From: Aldrovandia affinis
Lineage: Eukaryota; Chordata; Actinopteri; Notacanthiformes; Halosauridae
Direction of reading: 5' to 3'
NCBI GenBank assembly: GCA_029706075.1
Contig: JAINUG010000049.1
Span: forward strand, 868,001 to 932,000
Length of the DNA stretch: 64,000 bases
The notes under the pieces were generated by a model. It was not told the origin of the DNA, ran no database searches, and saw nothing but the letters and a program-made list of their open reading frames with translations. This document shows positions 43,427-57,600 of the stretch, piece after piece. Each line of letters opens with the position of its first letter. The stretch's first letter is position 1. The translations under genes and the position numbers were made by a program.

Positions 43427-45089
43427 TGTGCCGAATCCGCCCTACATCGCTCCAACATTATATAGGCTACCTGGATTAGAATGGATTAAGGCAGGGATTA
43501 CACTCTTTGGAGGAGGAACACTCGTGGAAATTGTATATAATACAGAAATACATTTCATCGTTCATTGTTAAACCTATTGAAATGTATGAGCAAACAGTTA
43601 AATGACAACATTTAAATTACACAATAAAAGGGCACTAGGGGGAAAGGAAATATTTAACAGAAGCGACCCTCGATAGGAATGTCCCAACTCGGCTCATGAC
43701 TAACATGCTGTGGGTGTGAAGCTGTATGAGGCAAGCAACACATGCACTTGTAAAATACAACTCCTAAAAACATTTTTAAAAACAGACACAGACACATTCA
43801 TATTATCAGCCAATCTGATTGTTATAGCGAGTTAATGATTTATTCAAAGATAATTCAAAGTATTTGTTTTAGTAGTATTAAAAGTGATAACATCGAAAAG
43901 CACAAAAAGTCGAAAGACTTATTTCCACTGTGGTCCTCTTTCAGTGCACAAATACAAACTTTATGACAGTTTAGCTAGGCAGACAGGCATATTATATAGG
44001 CTACTAGAATAGATATTTTAAATTAAATAATCATAGAAGAGGCTTATGACTTAACGATGCATAGCCTATATTTATATAAGAATAGGATACATTATTAAAT
44101 CAATCCAAATGTCTAACCCAAGTTAATAGTATTCATCATCCATTTCGTTACTGTTGATTTAAACCTACTAGCCTACTTGTAGAAACTGATTGAATGTAGA
44201 TGTATTTGTAAATCGCACTGTATACGAGTGTCTGCTAAATGCCTCAAATGTTTTTATTAAAAAATGTATCCCAACACTTGGTTTTCTGTAAGTAGGATAT
44301 TTGTATATATGATGGTTCTTCCGGTACTTGGGAGAAAAAAGAAAAAGGGTAACCAATTTACTATTAAATTGGTCACCTTTTTTATTTTTTCAGGTACTTG
44401 CAGTTGTTATTATTAAGTAGAACACCTTTATTATAACTGCTGACAGTGACGTCATTTATGTTTTTTTCAATATTTAAATATCGCGCTCCAGTATCAGTAG
44501 TTGATAAGGATTGCAATATATGGGTTCGCGTGACTCGGAACCCGAGAGAGTGACTAGCTGTGGAGGTGGTATTTGTTTCACTGTAACACACTCGCCATAC
44601 AAATTACTACTGGTGCTTGGAGGATTTGAAAGGCAGGCAGAGTAAAGTTTGTGGATAAATTATACATCTAACATTATTTCTAAAAAGTGTAGAGCAGCTA
44701 AATAAAATCCGGCATTATCAAGGTAGTTTGGCTACGGCCAATATTGTTTGCAGTCAGTTGCCTATCCAGTCAGTAGTTCACTTGTAGTAACGTTCATGTT
44801 ATAATTCCTCACCTGTCTACGGAATATATTTTAATAGATATAACTAATTAGCAAACTAAAGTCAGCTATCTTGTTTCCATTTTCTCGATCATCTGTGAAA
44901 ATCTTCAGTGTTTCCAAAGATTGCACATTTTACTTGATACTAGCGAAGGCTGCATCGTTAGCTAGTTGTTGGTACTACTGCCTTCTAGTTAGCTAGCTGA
45001 TAATAATTAGCTGGGTCATTATTACCTTATCCTAAGTTAAAGCTTTATTATTTCCTGAATTTAGTAGACTTTGGGGACCTGGGTGAAGC
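43427..45089. other. Divergent promoter interval of the kiz-like gene and zdhhc24
   Basis: The two start codons face away across 1.66 kb. The interval has an imperfect hairpin at 44324-44397 and a SINE tail at 44218-44250. Core promoter motifs are not evident. Confidence 0.4.
44324..44397. repeat. Long imperfect hairpin
   Basis: Arms of about 35 nt: the left ends gggtaaccaattta and the right begins taaattggtcacc, around a 4-nt loop (ctat). Outer bases gtac also pair. The inner 13 bp have one mismatch. Confidence 0.7.
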
Positions 45090-48000
45090 ATGCCGAATTT
45101 CGGTAGCCGAATATGGAGTACCATAGAGAAGGTGTGTCATTTCGTGCCTATCGTAGTAAACACGGTGCTGGTGTTCTCAATCACCGCAGAAGTTAGCTAT
45201 CTTGTGTTGGTGGAGGCTCCACGGGAACCGGAGCAGCAAAAGAGCGAGTGGTCGGCGGTTTGGAAGTCTGTTCATCTCTTCTGTCAGTACTACATGTTGG
45301 GCAACATCACGTGGAACGCCTCGCTGTTTCTCAAAACCAGCCCCAGCATCCGCGGTGTGTTCCTCGGCGGGGAAGGCGTTGGCCAAGGCTGGAGGTAGCT
45401 TTCTAGACAATTTAAGCGATGAATAGAATGTAATGTATGTTCTTGAATCCTCCTTTAAAGTATCCCATTTATGATACTATTCTATGTCATTCTTCCTATC
45501 TAGTTAGATAGCTAACTAGCTATTATACACGTTTTATGAAACTGATACTTCCGCTCCTGCTGATTGGTCAACCAGACATTCCTGGCAGTGCCGATATACA
45601 TAAAGTAGGGGAGAGCGGGGTATGTTGTCACACTTTTCACTCTGTCTTACCTGTACTGGGCGCAATACATCACAATGGTATAAATGTCATACCAAATGAA
45701 AGGTGGAAGTCTTGGGCACATATTTTGTATTCATTGCATTTTCATGTATTATTTCAGTATGGAGTTGTAGACAGTTAAATAGAGGTGTGCACTTGTGACA
45801 ACTTACCCCACCAGGGGGGTAAGTTGTCACACTATGTCATAGTATGTGGGGTAAGTTGTCACATTGGATTATCAACAAATAAGAACACAACACAATAATT
45901 GTGAAGAAAACATTTTTTACTTTCAAATTCAAAACCAAGTACATTTAATTACAGAACTCATTCATTAAAGAGCAAAATGCACAACGAAACACATCTAATC
46001 AGACTCATCTTCCGAGTCACAGTTCTGGCACAAATAAATTGTCTGGCCTGGGGTGCAAGCATCATGGGCCCACTTCTTGCATCTCACACACTGCACCCAA
46101 GTCTCTTTTGGGCGGCTGTTAGAAAATGGCTCCATGCAGACTAGGCAGAAGCATTCCTCTTCATCTGCTGCTGACTCGTCTAGTTTTCTTTTTACTCTTG
46201 CCTTTTTGTTCCCCAGAAACAGCCTGTTTTTAGATTGTGATGTTTCCATTTATAGTGCTTGCTTCACGGGTGTGTCTGTTAGAATTGCGGTTCTGCGCCG
46301 CTTTCTTCCATTATTAGTTTGTTTTCGGGGACCAGCTTTTGGAAATGGCCGGAGGTCCTCTGGAGTTGGTAGTCTGCTGCCAGCACTGTCATTGCTGGGT
46401 AAGGGTGAGCTGGCATGGGAACTGAACGGGTCTGTGTCTGTGTCTGTGCTTGTGCCTGGCAGGGCAGGGTTGGTACTGGGGCCTGACGGGGCAGGGCGAT
46501 CCGTAACATAGGATGGCGCAAACTCAGTTTCCAAAAATACATCCCTGTTGTAAGGCTGTACCCCAGCTACCCTAAAGCCAGCCTGAATGTTCAAGGGGGT
46601 TGCCGCCACAGGATAAGCGATTGCCACAATCCCAGGAATGTCATAAATTGACATTGTTTTCCCAGGATTGTTCCTCATCCATGCATCACACGCTGTGTTG
46701 ATGTGCCTTTTTAGCGGCCCGTAGACAGACCTGTCTAAGGGTTGAAGCCGATGAGAGCAGTGGGGTGGGAATGACACCATAATTATGCCGTTTTCTTTGG
46801 CATAATTGAGTCCATCAATGGACATATGAGATATGTGGTTGTCCAAAAGCAGTAAAGATGGTTTCTCCTTTGAGCATTTTGTATGCTCAGTGAAATGTTT
46901 CAGGAAGTCAAAAAAGTGCACATCTTTCATCCACCCCGAGGGATTTGCCGCTCCCCTGCTGCCAGGTGGTCCGCTGTTTAAAAAATGGTCGCGGAAGTTG
47001 ACACGGGGAAATATGAAATATGGAGGTATACTATTTCCTGTGGCTGACACAGCACAGGCCAGTGTGACAAGTGTCCCCCTTTCAGCGGAGGTCAGCGACC
47101 CTACTTGTTTGAATCCGCGTCTGGCCACTACTTTTTCAGGTTTATGGACCGTGGTCACCCCAGTTTCGTCGACATTCCATATGTCCCCTGGTCCAAATCG
47201 ATGTCTGTCTAGCACATTTGCTAAATTGTCAAAGAAGGCATTGACATTTTCTCGGTTGAAGCTACTAGCTCTGGCAAGGCTAGTTGCCTCAGGCTTTCTT
47301 ATCAACAGCATTGGGTGCCTTTTTAAGAAGGCTGTAAACCACTCCGAGCTGGCCTTTTCTGTTTCAGCCCACATTGGTGTGAACTTCAGCTTGTGTGCCA
47401 CAGCAAACTGGTAGGCAAGTCTTTTGATCTCACTTGGCGACAGACCAAAATAAATGTTAGCTGACCTAGCAATATAATGAACAAGCTGCATCTCCAAATC
47501 AGGTGGAAATACCTGCCGTGGCTTTCTATAGCCAACCACTGTTGTTGGCATGGCTGCCTGACTGACAATTTCTTCGCTGGTAACCTTTTCACAATACCGA
47601 GTCAGAGTACGGTAATTTATATTAAAATCGTTTGCTGTGCTTCTGATTGACTTGTTCTCCAGCTTCACCTGTCTGACTGCCTTCAACATTATATCAGGTG
47701 CGGTGCTGCCATTCTCTGTCTTTCTTTTATAATTTCTCACCATCATCTCACTTTATTTTGTTCCTTCATTTGTTCGTTCCTTTCTTCCTTCCCTCAATGC
47801 TTCTTTCCTTCAAAAACAAATTTAAATTAGCCTCATGTGACAACTTGCCTCAAAGCCATTGAGACAACTTGCCCCAAATGGGCATGTGGGCAAATGTTTG
47901 TTAAATCTCACGGCTAGTTCAACATAGTACTGCAGCTAACATATCAAGAAACACCTTATTGTTTCCTTTATTCGGTACACAAATATAATTTAGGACATTT

Positions 48001-51000
48001 ATACCTAACACAGTTTTATTACATAAAATGTAAGATGCCATTTACTTACTTTCGAAGGAGACAAACACACAACTTGTGCTCACTTGTAATTAAAGAGGCC
48101 TTTGACCACCTGTGAAAATGAATTTTAATCTGGCCCTAGTTGCAACAAAGTAGCTATTTGATTTTTGAGATAGCGTCCCTGTGGTTGGAGGTATGAACAG
48201 TGTGACAACTTACCCGTGTGACAACTTACCCTGCTCTCCCCTACAGTTAAATACATCATTTTAATATCATTGCACTTAACACAAATATTTACATCCTTGA
48301 TAAACAGTGATATATATATACTGATATCTCAGTCCGTTTTATAAATTGGGATATGGAACTCGAATGTCGGCACGACTAGGGGTTGTCGGCACTCTGCGAA
48401 CACCCCCGATATTCATGATATAGGCTAGCATAAGTTCTCGTTCCATGTCGCTTTAATGGCCTTGTCTGTACATTTTACACATTTGGCTTTTAGCAGACGC
48501 TCTTATCCAGAGCGACTTACAAGATGTGCATTTATACATGGTAAGATCATATACCGCACCTGTAACACAGTACTTCCTTTTCCTCGCTGCACAGCCGACC
48601 CAGGGAAAAATGTAATCGGTGATGTTTCATTCACTACTGTTTTTCATCTCATCTCCGGGACACCCCTTGTTGTAGAAATCAGCGCCATCCATTTACACAT
48701 ATAGTTTATTGGATGTAAGGTTCGATACCTGGCGCTCCGCATTTGTCCGGCATTTGTGGAATTCTTAAACCAGGCTGGATAAGATCTCATCCAACCCTGG
48801 ATAAGATGTTTCTAGGAGGTCTCAACAAAGATATTTTACATATAAAGCAGAGCTTTATATATTCATTTAGGGGGGTGCACACTAATATATGAATGTCCAG
48901 CCAGTACATAGAATATCTTTGTTGAAACCTGAAACTGATCATATCTAGTGAAGATGCTTAGAACCATGGACAGCAGGCTGTCATTGCCTGCTGGCTCTTG
49001 TTCTCCCTCAGCCCTTAATTGTTTGACTGAATTTGTTAATGATTAATTTCAGTAAGTAATTTAGCGTAGTCATTATAGTAAGTGTGACACAGCAGGGGTT
49101 CATGCCTGTGCTGGGCTCAGCCGTGTCTCCTCTCTCCCGGGCAGGTACTGCTACACCTGCGAGACTCACACCCCTCCACGCTGCTCCCACTGCTACGACT
49201 GCAACGTGTGCGTGCTGCGGCGCGACCACCACTGCGTCTTCTTCGGCCAGTGTGTGGGCTTCCGCAACTATCGCTACTTCCTGAGCTGCCTTCTATTCAT
49301 GTGGGCCGGTCTGCTGTACGCCGTGGTAATGAACGCGGAGGTCTTCATCATCATCCTGAAGGAGGGCGTCACCTTGCATAGTGTCATGCTCCTGATTGTG
49401 CCCTGGATCATGCTCGTTTCAGGTGAGTGATTCCCTCAAAGGGCGGGGCTTGTGGAGCACGAGGCCGCAGTGTCATAATAAAGGCCTGCTGGCATTCACT
49501 TTGCACACAGTGAGCACTGTCTACCATTGGTTGTTACTTGTCACATCTAAACCGGTCATCAGCGCACATGGTATGCACACTGAAAAGCAACACTCCATAC
49601 AGTTTGTTGGCAGACTTGTTGCAATGCAAAGTCCATTAAATACAATGCATATCCTGGGCTTTGCACTATAACTTGTCTAAGTGACATGTTTTGTGGTCTG
49701 AGCAAAGTAAAGAAATTGATTTGTGACCAATTCCAGTAGCTGTTTTTTGTAGCACAGTCCTATTAGTTGAGGAGATGGTGATACACTATATGGCCAAAAG
49801 TCAGTGGACACCTGACCATCACACCTATATGAGCTTGTTGGACATCCCATTCTGAAACCATGGGCATTAATATGGAGTTGGACTATGACAGCTGCCACTC
49901 TTCTTTCCACAAGATTTTGGAGTATGTCTGTGGGAATTTGTGCCCATTCAGCCAAAAGAGCATCTGTGAGGTCAGGCACTGATGTTGGACGAGAAGGCCT
50001 GGCTCGCAATCTGCATTCTAATTCCTCCCAAAGGTGTTCAATGGGGTTGAGATCAGGGCTCTGTGCAGGCCAATTGAGTTCCTCCACACCAAACTCTTCT
50101 AACCATGTCTTTATGGACCTCGCTTTGTGCACAGGGGCACAGTCATGCTGGAAAAGCAAAGGGCCTTCCCCAAACTGTTGCCACAAAGTTGGAAGCTCCC
50201 AATTGGCTAAGATGTCTTCGTATCCTGTAGCATTAAGAATACCCTTCACTGGAACTAAGGGGCTTCTCCCTGAGAAACAGCCCCAGACCATTATCCCTCC
50301 TCCACCATACTTTACAGTAGGCACTATGCATTCCGGAAGGTAGCGTTCTCCTGGCATCCGCCAAACCCAGATTCGTCCATCAGACTGCCAGATAGTGAAG
50401 CGTGATTCATCACTCCAAAGGACATATTTCCACTGCTCCAGAGTCCAGTTGCGGCGTGCTTTACACCACTCCAGCCGACGCTTGGCATTGCGCATGGTGA
50501 TGTGAGGCTTGTGTGCAGCTGCTCGGCCATGGAAACCCATTCCATGAAGCTCCCGACGCACAGTTCTTGTGCCGATGGTGCTTCCAGAGGCACTCTGTAC
50601 TCTGTACTGGTACTCTGTAGTGAGTGATGCAGCAGATGATAGGCGATTTTTATGTGCTATGCGCTTCAGCACTTGTCGGCCCCGCTCTGTGAGTTTGTGT
50701 GGTCTACCACTTTGTGGCCGACCTGTTGTTGCTCCTAGGCGCTTCCATTTCACAATAATAGCACTTAAAGTTGACCAGGGCACATCTAGTAGGGCAGAAG
50801 TTTCACGAGCTGACTTGTGGCAAAGGTGGCATCCTATGACACTGCAAATGCATAGACAAAGTCACTGAGCTCTTTACGAACCATTCTGAATTCTGAATGT
50901 TTGTCTGTGGAGATTGCATGGCTATGTGCTGGATTTTATGCTCCTGTTGGCAATGGGTGTGGCTGAAACACCTGAACTCAATAATTAGTAGGGGTGTCCA

Positions 51001-52486
51001 CTGACTTTTGGCCATGTAGTCTATATACTATACAGTACCAGTCAAAAGTTTGTGTACACCTGCTGGAAACTGGTTTCCTGCTGGTTTATCTCATAATTGA
51101 CAATGCTTTACACCGTATACATTGACATGACAAAAAACACATGAACAAAAACAAAATGAACATCAAAGAAATGTTCAAGAAAATTATATTGAAAATTGAG
51201 TCTTGGATTCCTCAAAATAGCCACCCTTTGCCGTGATAACAGCCTCACAAACACGGGCCATTCCAGATGGAAGGTGTACTCAAACTTTTGACTGGTACTG
51301 TATATAGACATATTTCAATGATGGTTCATTAAAGAACATTAAAAACATGGGTTACTGGGACATAGTGAGTGTCCGTTTAATCACCATTAACTGGTGAGCT
51401 GTCGAGGTAGCTGCTTTCAAATTTGTGTGGTTTATGAAAATTGAAAATGAATTGCCTGTTGACACAACCGTGGAAAGTCCTCTTGCCTTGGCGGTATTGG
51501 GAAATTTGGAACATCACTGTGTTCTGTCATTTTCTCATAACTGGGTTTTTGGTACTGTTTAAAAACAGCTGATCATCTCTCACTTCTGTCCACAAATCTG
51601 GCCAGCTTCTATTTGCCACACCAAAAACATAGACATGATTCACTGGGCAGCTTGTCAAACTGAACTTCCTCTAAGAACTGGGAGAGAATCTGAGGAAAAG
51701 GCAGGTGGGAGGGGTTGTGGGGGGGCTGTGTTGCTAGTAGAAACTTGCTGGGAGGCCCAAGTGACTAGTGCAGAGAAGCAGCATTGCTATTTCAGCTGTG
51801 GTGTTTGTCTGATTTCGCATTGATATTGGCCATATGCCAGTGGAAGGCTATTTCTTTGTCCCTCCATAAATGATAAATGATACATTTATTTTTCTTTTTT
51901 TTGTTGGGGGGCAAAACCTTATTTAAATGGTAAATCTTTAAATAGTGTTCTTAATGCTGGAAAATCAAGCCAGTTTGAAAAAAGAAAAAAAAAAAATTTG
52001 ATTTTCAACTTCTATTTTACTTTCATTCGTAGAAACGAGGCAGAATGGAAAGTTGTGTAACGAACTCGGGATCTGACTCTTTCTCCTCTCTTATATCTCC
52101 TCCATACCTTTTCCTCACCTCCGTGTCCTTCTGCTACCCTTTTCAACCCCCCTAATTTCACTCCTCTCCCGCTCTCAGGGCAAGTGACCGCTCGGGCCTT
52201 TGCCTTCGCCTTCATCGCGGACACGTGCGTGGTCGGCTTCCTGCTGGTGGCAGGCTTCCTCTTTTTCCACATAGGCCTGATGCTTAGGGGCCAAACCACT
52301 CGGGAGTGGTACTCCAGTCGACGGCCCTACAATCTCGGTTTGCTGGATAATGTGCGGGAGTGCCTCGGCCCGCGCTGGTACCTGTGCTGGCTCAGCCCTC
52401 TCATCCCCTCCCCGCTCCCCGGAGACGGCATTCACTTCCGGGTTACCGGGTCACTGGAGCCTGCCGGCAGCGCCGTTTCATTGTAA
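45090..52486 (+). CDS. zdhhc24: zdhhc24, DHHC-type palmitoyltransferase
   Basis: The product is a multi-pass membrane S-acyltransferase. Exons 45090-45394, 49145-49422 and 52179-52486 join in phase (891 nt, 296 residues plus TAA). Residues 19-41 form the first membrane segment. [16 protein letters not shown] (about 86-101) precedes the Cys-rich domain, whose zinc ligands run from YCYTC (103-107) through [10 protein letters not shown]. The catalytic DHHC is residues 129-132 ([19 protein letters not shown]). Further membrane segments follow ([48 protein letters not shown]). The end, [10 protein letters not shown], matches human ZDHHC24 ([10 protein letters not shown]), as do RGQTT and LGPRW. 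Human ZDHHC24 is on 11q13. Intron 1 (3.75 kb) holds a pogo element in antisense; intron 2 (2.76 kb) holds a Tc1 copy in antisense and a MITE. Confidence 0.93.
45995..46249 (-). CDS. PHD-finger frame directly after the transposase stop
   Basis: The frame continues in the same phase as the transposase, with ATG as the codon right after TAA. Its 84 residues hold a C4-H-C3 finger: CLVC, then [15 protein letters not shown], then YLCQNC, followed by an acidic end. Many fish and insect pogo-like transposases end in such a finger, so this is more likely the C-terminus of the same protein cut off by one stop than a separate gene. Confidence 0.75.
   Translation of the reverse strand: METSQSKNRLFLGNKKARVKRKLDESAADEEECFCLVCMEPFSNSRPKETWVQCVRCKKWAHDACTPGQTIYLCQNCDSEDESD
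46250..47746 (-). CDS. pogo-like DDD transposase, 498 aa
   Basis: Residues 1-60 carry a psq/CENP-B-type helix-turn-helix ([30 protein letters not shown]). Residues 75-165 resemble the second CENP-B-type DNA-binding unit ([13 protein letters not shown]). The DDE-1 core has D193 (IWNVDETGV), D302 (LLLDNHISH) and D338 ([13 protein letters not shown]), a DD35D spacing. The C-terminal part is Ser/Pro-rich and basic ([10 protein letters not shown]). The frame is intact for 498 codons, then a single TAA separates it from an in-frame PHD finger. The first codon of the listed frame is ATG ATG; either could be used. Intactness suggests recent arrival. Confidence 0.93.
   Translation of the reverse strand: MMVRNYKRKTENGSTAPDIMLKAVRQVKLENKSIRSTANDFNINYRTLTRYCEKVTSEEIVSQAAMPTTVVGYRKPRQVFPPDLEMQLVHYIARSANIYFGLSPSEIKRLAYQFAVAHKLKFTPMWAETEKASSEWFTAFLKRHPMLLIRKPEATSLARASSFNRENVNAFFDNLANVLDRHRFGPGDIWNVDETGVTTVHKPEKVVARRGFKQVGSLTSAERGTLVTLACAVSATGNSIPPYFIFPRVNFRDHFLNSGPPGSRGAANPSGWMKDVHFFDFLKHFTEHTKCSKEKPSLLLLDNHISHMSIDGLNYAKENGIIMVSFPPHCSHRLQPLDRSVYGPLKRHINTACDAWMRNNPGKTMSIYDIPGIVAIAYPVAATPLNIQAGFRVAGVQPYNRDVFLETEFAPSYVTDRPAPSGPSTNPALPGTSTDTDTDPFSSHASSPLPSNDSAGSRLPTPEDLRPFPKAGPRKQTNNGRKRRRTAILTDTPVKQAL
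48465..48570 (-). repeat. SINE tail fragment
   Basis: ttagcagacgctcttatcca and gagcgacttacaa are the reverse complement of the V-SINE-like tail. Confidence 0.7.
49784..51021 (-). mobile_element. Tc1-like transposon, decayed copy
   Basis: The left end cactatatggccaaaagtca and the right end tgacttttggccatgtagtc form inverted repeats, each flanked by TA. The element is about 1.24 kb and lies antisense in zdhhc24 intron 2. Confidence 0.9.
49880..50884 (-). pseudogene. Tc1 transposase, broken at both ends
   Basis: The natural start MVRKELSDF lies at 50884 but the helix-turn-helix part hits a TAG within about 16 codons and shifts frame. From about 50783 the frame is open: [28 protein letters not shown], then the DDE core with [18 protein letters not shown] and [10 protein letters not shown] (Asp, Asp and Glu with 34 residues between the last two). 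Near 49890 the C-terminus is garbled and the frame reads through the inverted repeat into flanking DNA. It is an inactive member of an otherwise well-kept family. Confidence 0.9.
51033..51300. mobile_element. Short Tc1-derived MITE
   Basis: The ends cagtaccagtcaaaagtttg and caaacttttgactggtactg are exact inverted repeats with TA on both sides. The 268-bp interior keeps a scrap of an inverted Tc1 transposase (ccctttgccgtgataacagc). It lies 12 bp from the Tc1 copy. Confidence 0.85.
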
Positions 52487-54671
<2,185 letters not shown>

Positions 54672-57600
54672 ATGGTTTAAATACTTGTACTGCCGTAGTG
54701 TAGTATTGTCTGTGGGCATGTAATGTGAATGTGTTGTACATGTACTGAACATCAATAACAAGAAATATTTGGATTTTTAGAAAGATAGTTTAAAATTGAA
54801 CACATTTTTGTATATGTTCTTTTCCTCTCAGTTTTACTACATGACTATTTTGGGCTGACCATCATAGGCTCATAATTTTGGCTGTTGCATAAGCACTTCC
54901 TCAGAGGTGCTCATGATGACAGATGAAGATGTGATCATATTTGTTCAATTTGTTGAGAAAGAAAAATGCTCATGTTGACAGTGAACGTACTATTGGTGTG
55001 CTGGAGGCTAAGCTAAGTGAACGCACTTTGTGTTAACAGCCAGAAACTTTTAATGCTAGCAAGACAGCCAAAGCAGTCTATCATCGCCCGCAATGTGGAA
55101 AATAGCCAGTCCCAAAACCCCATCAAGATTGAGGCATTGTGCTCCATTTATCAAATAGTTTGCACTCTGCCAGTTCCACTGTATCAGACTGTCCAGGTCA
55201 CAAGAACCGCACATTAGCGGGTCAGTCATCAGTTGTAATTTGTACACCAGACAACCACACAGGCCCATTGCTTACCGACGTTTAGAGAAGCTTGCCTGGT
55301 ATAAGGCATGCACACCGTTACACTGCTTCTCACTGTAGCCACGTGCTATTTGCCTTTGACCTTCACAGTAATCCCTGTTAGCCAACACAGCCAATGACAA
55401 ATGTTACTGTGTGCCATGCCAATTCAATAAAAATGTAATTGCCTCTGCTACAAAAAAATATGTTGCCCTTTTCCCATTTTTATATATTGTAGGGATGTGT
55501 TCGATTGCTGGCTGTTGACACCCAAGACCGCTAATGACAGCGCACTGGCTTTATCCAGCCTCCAACGTTCAGGTGGCATGGCATTGTTCTTTTAAATGGG
55601 GCTTATTGGTTCACTTATGCCTTTTTCTGTATTGATTTCCATCAAGATTAACACCTCTCCGACTAATGAGATGATGCAGTGCTTATACTACAGTGAACTT
55701 CACCTGAGAGTATCGTTGCCAGACACGAATAATCTGTTAATAAAATTGATGCCAAAAGCATAGTCAATATCCCAAATCTAAATAGTTTATCTAATTTAGG
55801 GTTCAATAATTGACTCCATTTATTTGGGAACCATGTATATGGTTTATTGATATAGACTTAATAAGGTACAACCTCCTGAGGATTTTATAATACATACGTT
55901 CATACATTGTAACTCAATTATAAACCAGTTTAATTAGAAAAATAAGTCTCTTTGAACGCATTGTATTTGATAGCTTTCTATAACTAGCGTCTGAAAACAA
56001 TTATATTTATGAGCAAGTCAGGAGTGGATGGTTAGGTCTGTTAAACACTGATTTGAAAAAAGAACACCCCTGGTCTGGTGTCTGGTCAATAGCAGGGGAT
56101 AATCAAGGGAAATATATTCGCAGTCGTCCACAAGAGGGCATAATTATCAAGACTATGCTTATTTCATTGTCACACAAAAAAAAACCCGGCTAAACCTAAT
56201 CTATTCGGTTATGACTGGTAAAGGAGAGCAAGATACAAACCATGAATCGCCCCTTGTTAATCGATGATTCCGTTCTAGCAGACGAATAAATGTATGTAAC
56301 TGCGTTTCATTCATAAAATAGATCTTGGTACAGCTAAATTAGACTCATCTCATTTCTTGTCACTCACTGTCGGGCCCAAGTGCTTCACTTTTATAAGATT
56401 TGAGAATTATAGGCTACAATACCCATTGTTTTATCTGTGCGAAATAAATGTCATTTTGTTTTATGTTTTGTATTTTTGAAAAGGTAACGAGACACGTCCC
56501 AGTAGTCCTATTTAAACGTTTCCATCCTTATTTCGATTTCAAGTGATGTAAGCCTACTGGCAACGGCGAATTTAGTAAACAAATGACTTAGTCCAAGAAT
56601 GTTGATGGAGACACGAACGCTTCCGATCGATTGGTCCGGGTCTGACCCTTGGTCGAATCCTTACCTTTGCCAATAATTTGCCAAAGGAATTTATAATGTC
56701 GTGAGCATGTGCTTGGCTGTTTGCGGTGAGGTAATGAGCCGGCCATATGGTCATGTTTAAACAGGGGCAGCTGCTGACACGCCACCCCATTGTGTGCGTA
56801 AAAAGGACAAAAAAAACGATGATGAGTCGTTGAATTATTATACAGCCGTATCTTACTCGGCATCACTCTGTGCATCTGAGGCCAGCGGCACACGCGCCCC
56901 ATTGTATTGTTCGGTATAGGCAGGCGGGAGCCCCCTGTTCCAACGCACCCCTTCCTCTCTGAAGCTGATGGACAGTTGGTTGATCCTTTGTCTTGCAACA
57001 TCCCTCCACAAACTGAGCACCGCCACCCCCTTGTACATATGACCCCTTGGCACATTCCGCCAGGCGGTCAGTATGCTTAGTGATACATAATACCAGCCGC
57101 GGTTTCAAAGAAGAGACATCATTTAGCGACAGCGTCGTCATAATACGTGCTTAAGAACGGGTCACGAAGTTTCTAAAAAACGACATAGGCCTACTTGTGT
57201 GATTTTCAAACGTTCACGTTAACACGACACCCGATTTAAAATGAACCCGTGACATTTGCCAAAGTTTGCCCTAAAGTATTATACTTATAGCCCCTTGCGA
57301 TTAACCATTAATACAACAGCGCAAAATCACGCAAAAACATTTCCAAATTAGAAAGATGTTAGAGACTGTCGCAGGTTCAAGCGAGAAAACGACGACAGTC
57401 ATTCGATCCTCTTTCAGCCCAGCTGCCAGCGCATCTGCTCCGGGTCTGCGGGGTGAAAAGCTTCCCTTTCGGGCAAAGTGCGTGGAGAGAGTGATCGGGC
57501 TCTGTGGGCGAGGCCCACCGCCCGCCTTCCCCCAGGGACTCTGGTCTACGTAGCCCATCTGAAAACAACCTCTCTCCCAGCTCCTCTGAAAGCGACAGAA

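Larger units (their letters stand above)
45608..48241 (-). mobile_element. pogo-family DNA transposon, nearly full length
   Basis: Inverted repeats GGGGAGAGCGGGGTATGTTG... on the left and its partner ...acaacttaccctgctctcccc on the right are flanked by TA at 45606-45607 and 48242-48243, the pogo/Tc1 target. Copies of gtgacaacttaccc or its reverse complement recur just inside both ends. One transposase gene and a PHD-finger frame lie on the minus strand. The element sits in zdhhc24 intron 1. Confidence 0.93.

Noticed and set aside
56588-57055. 155-residue minus-strand frame
   Set aside because: No recognisable domain, no splice context, no coding-like composition; the block may be regulatory.
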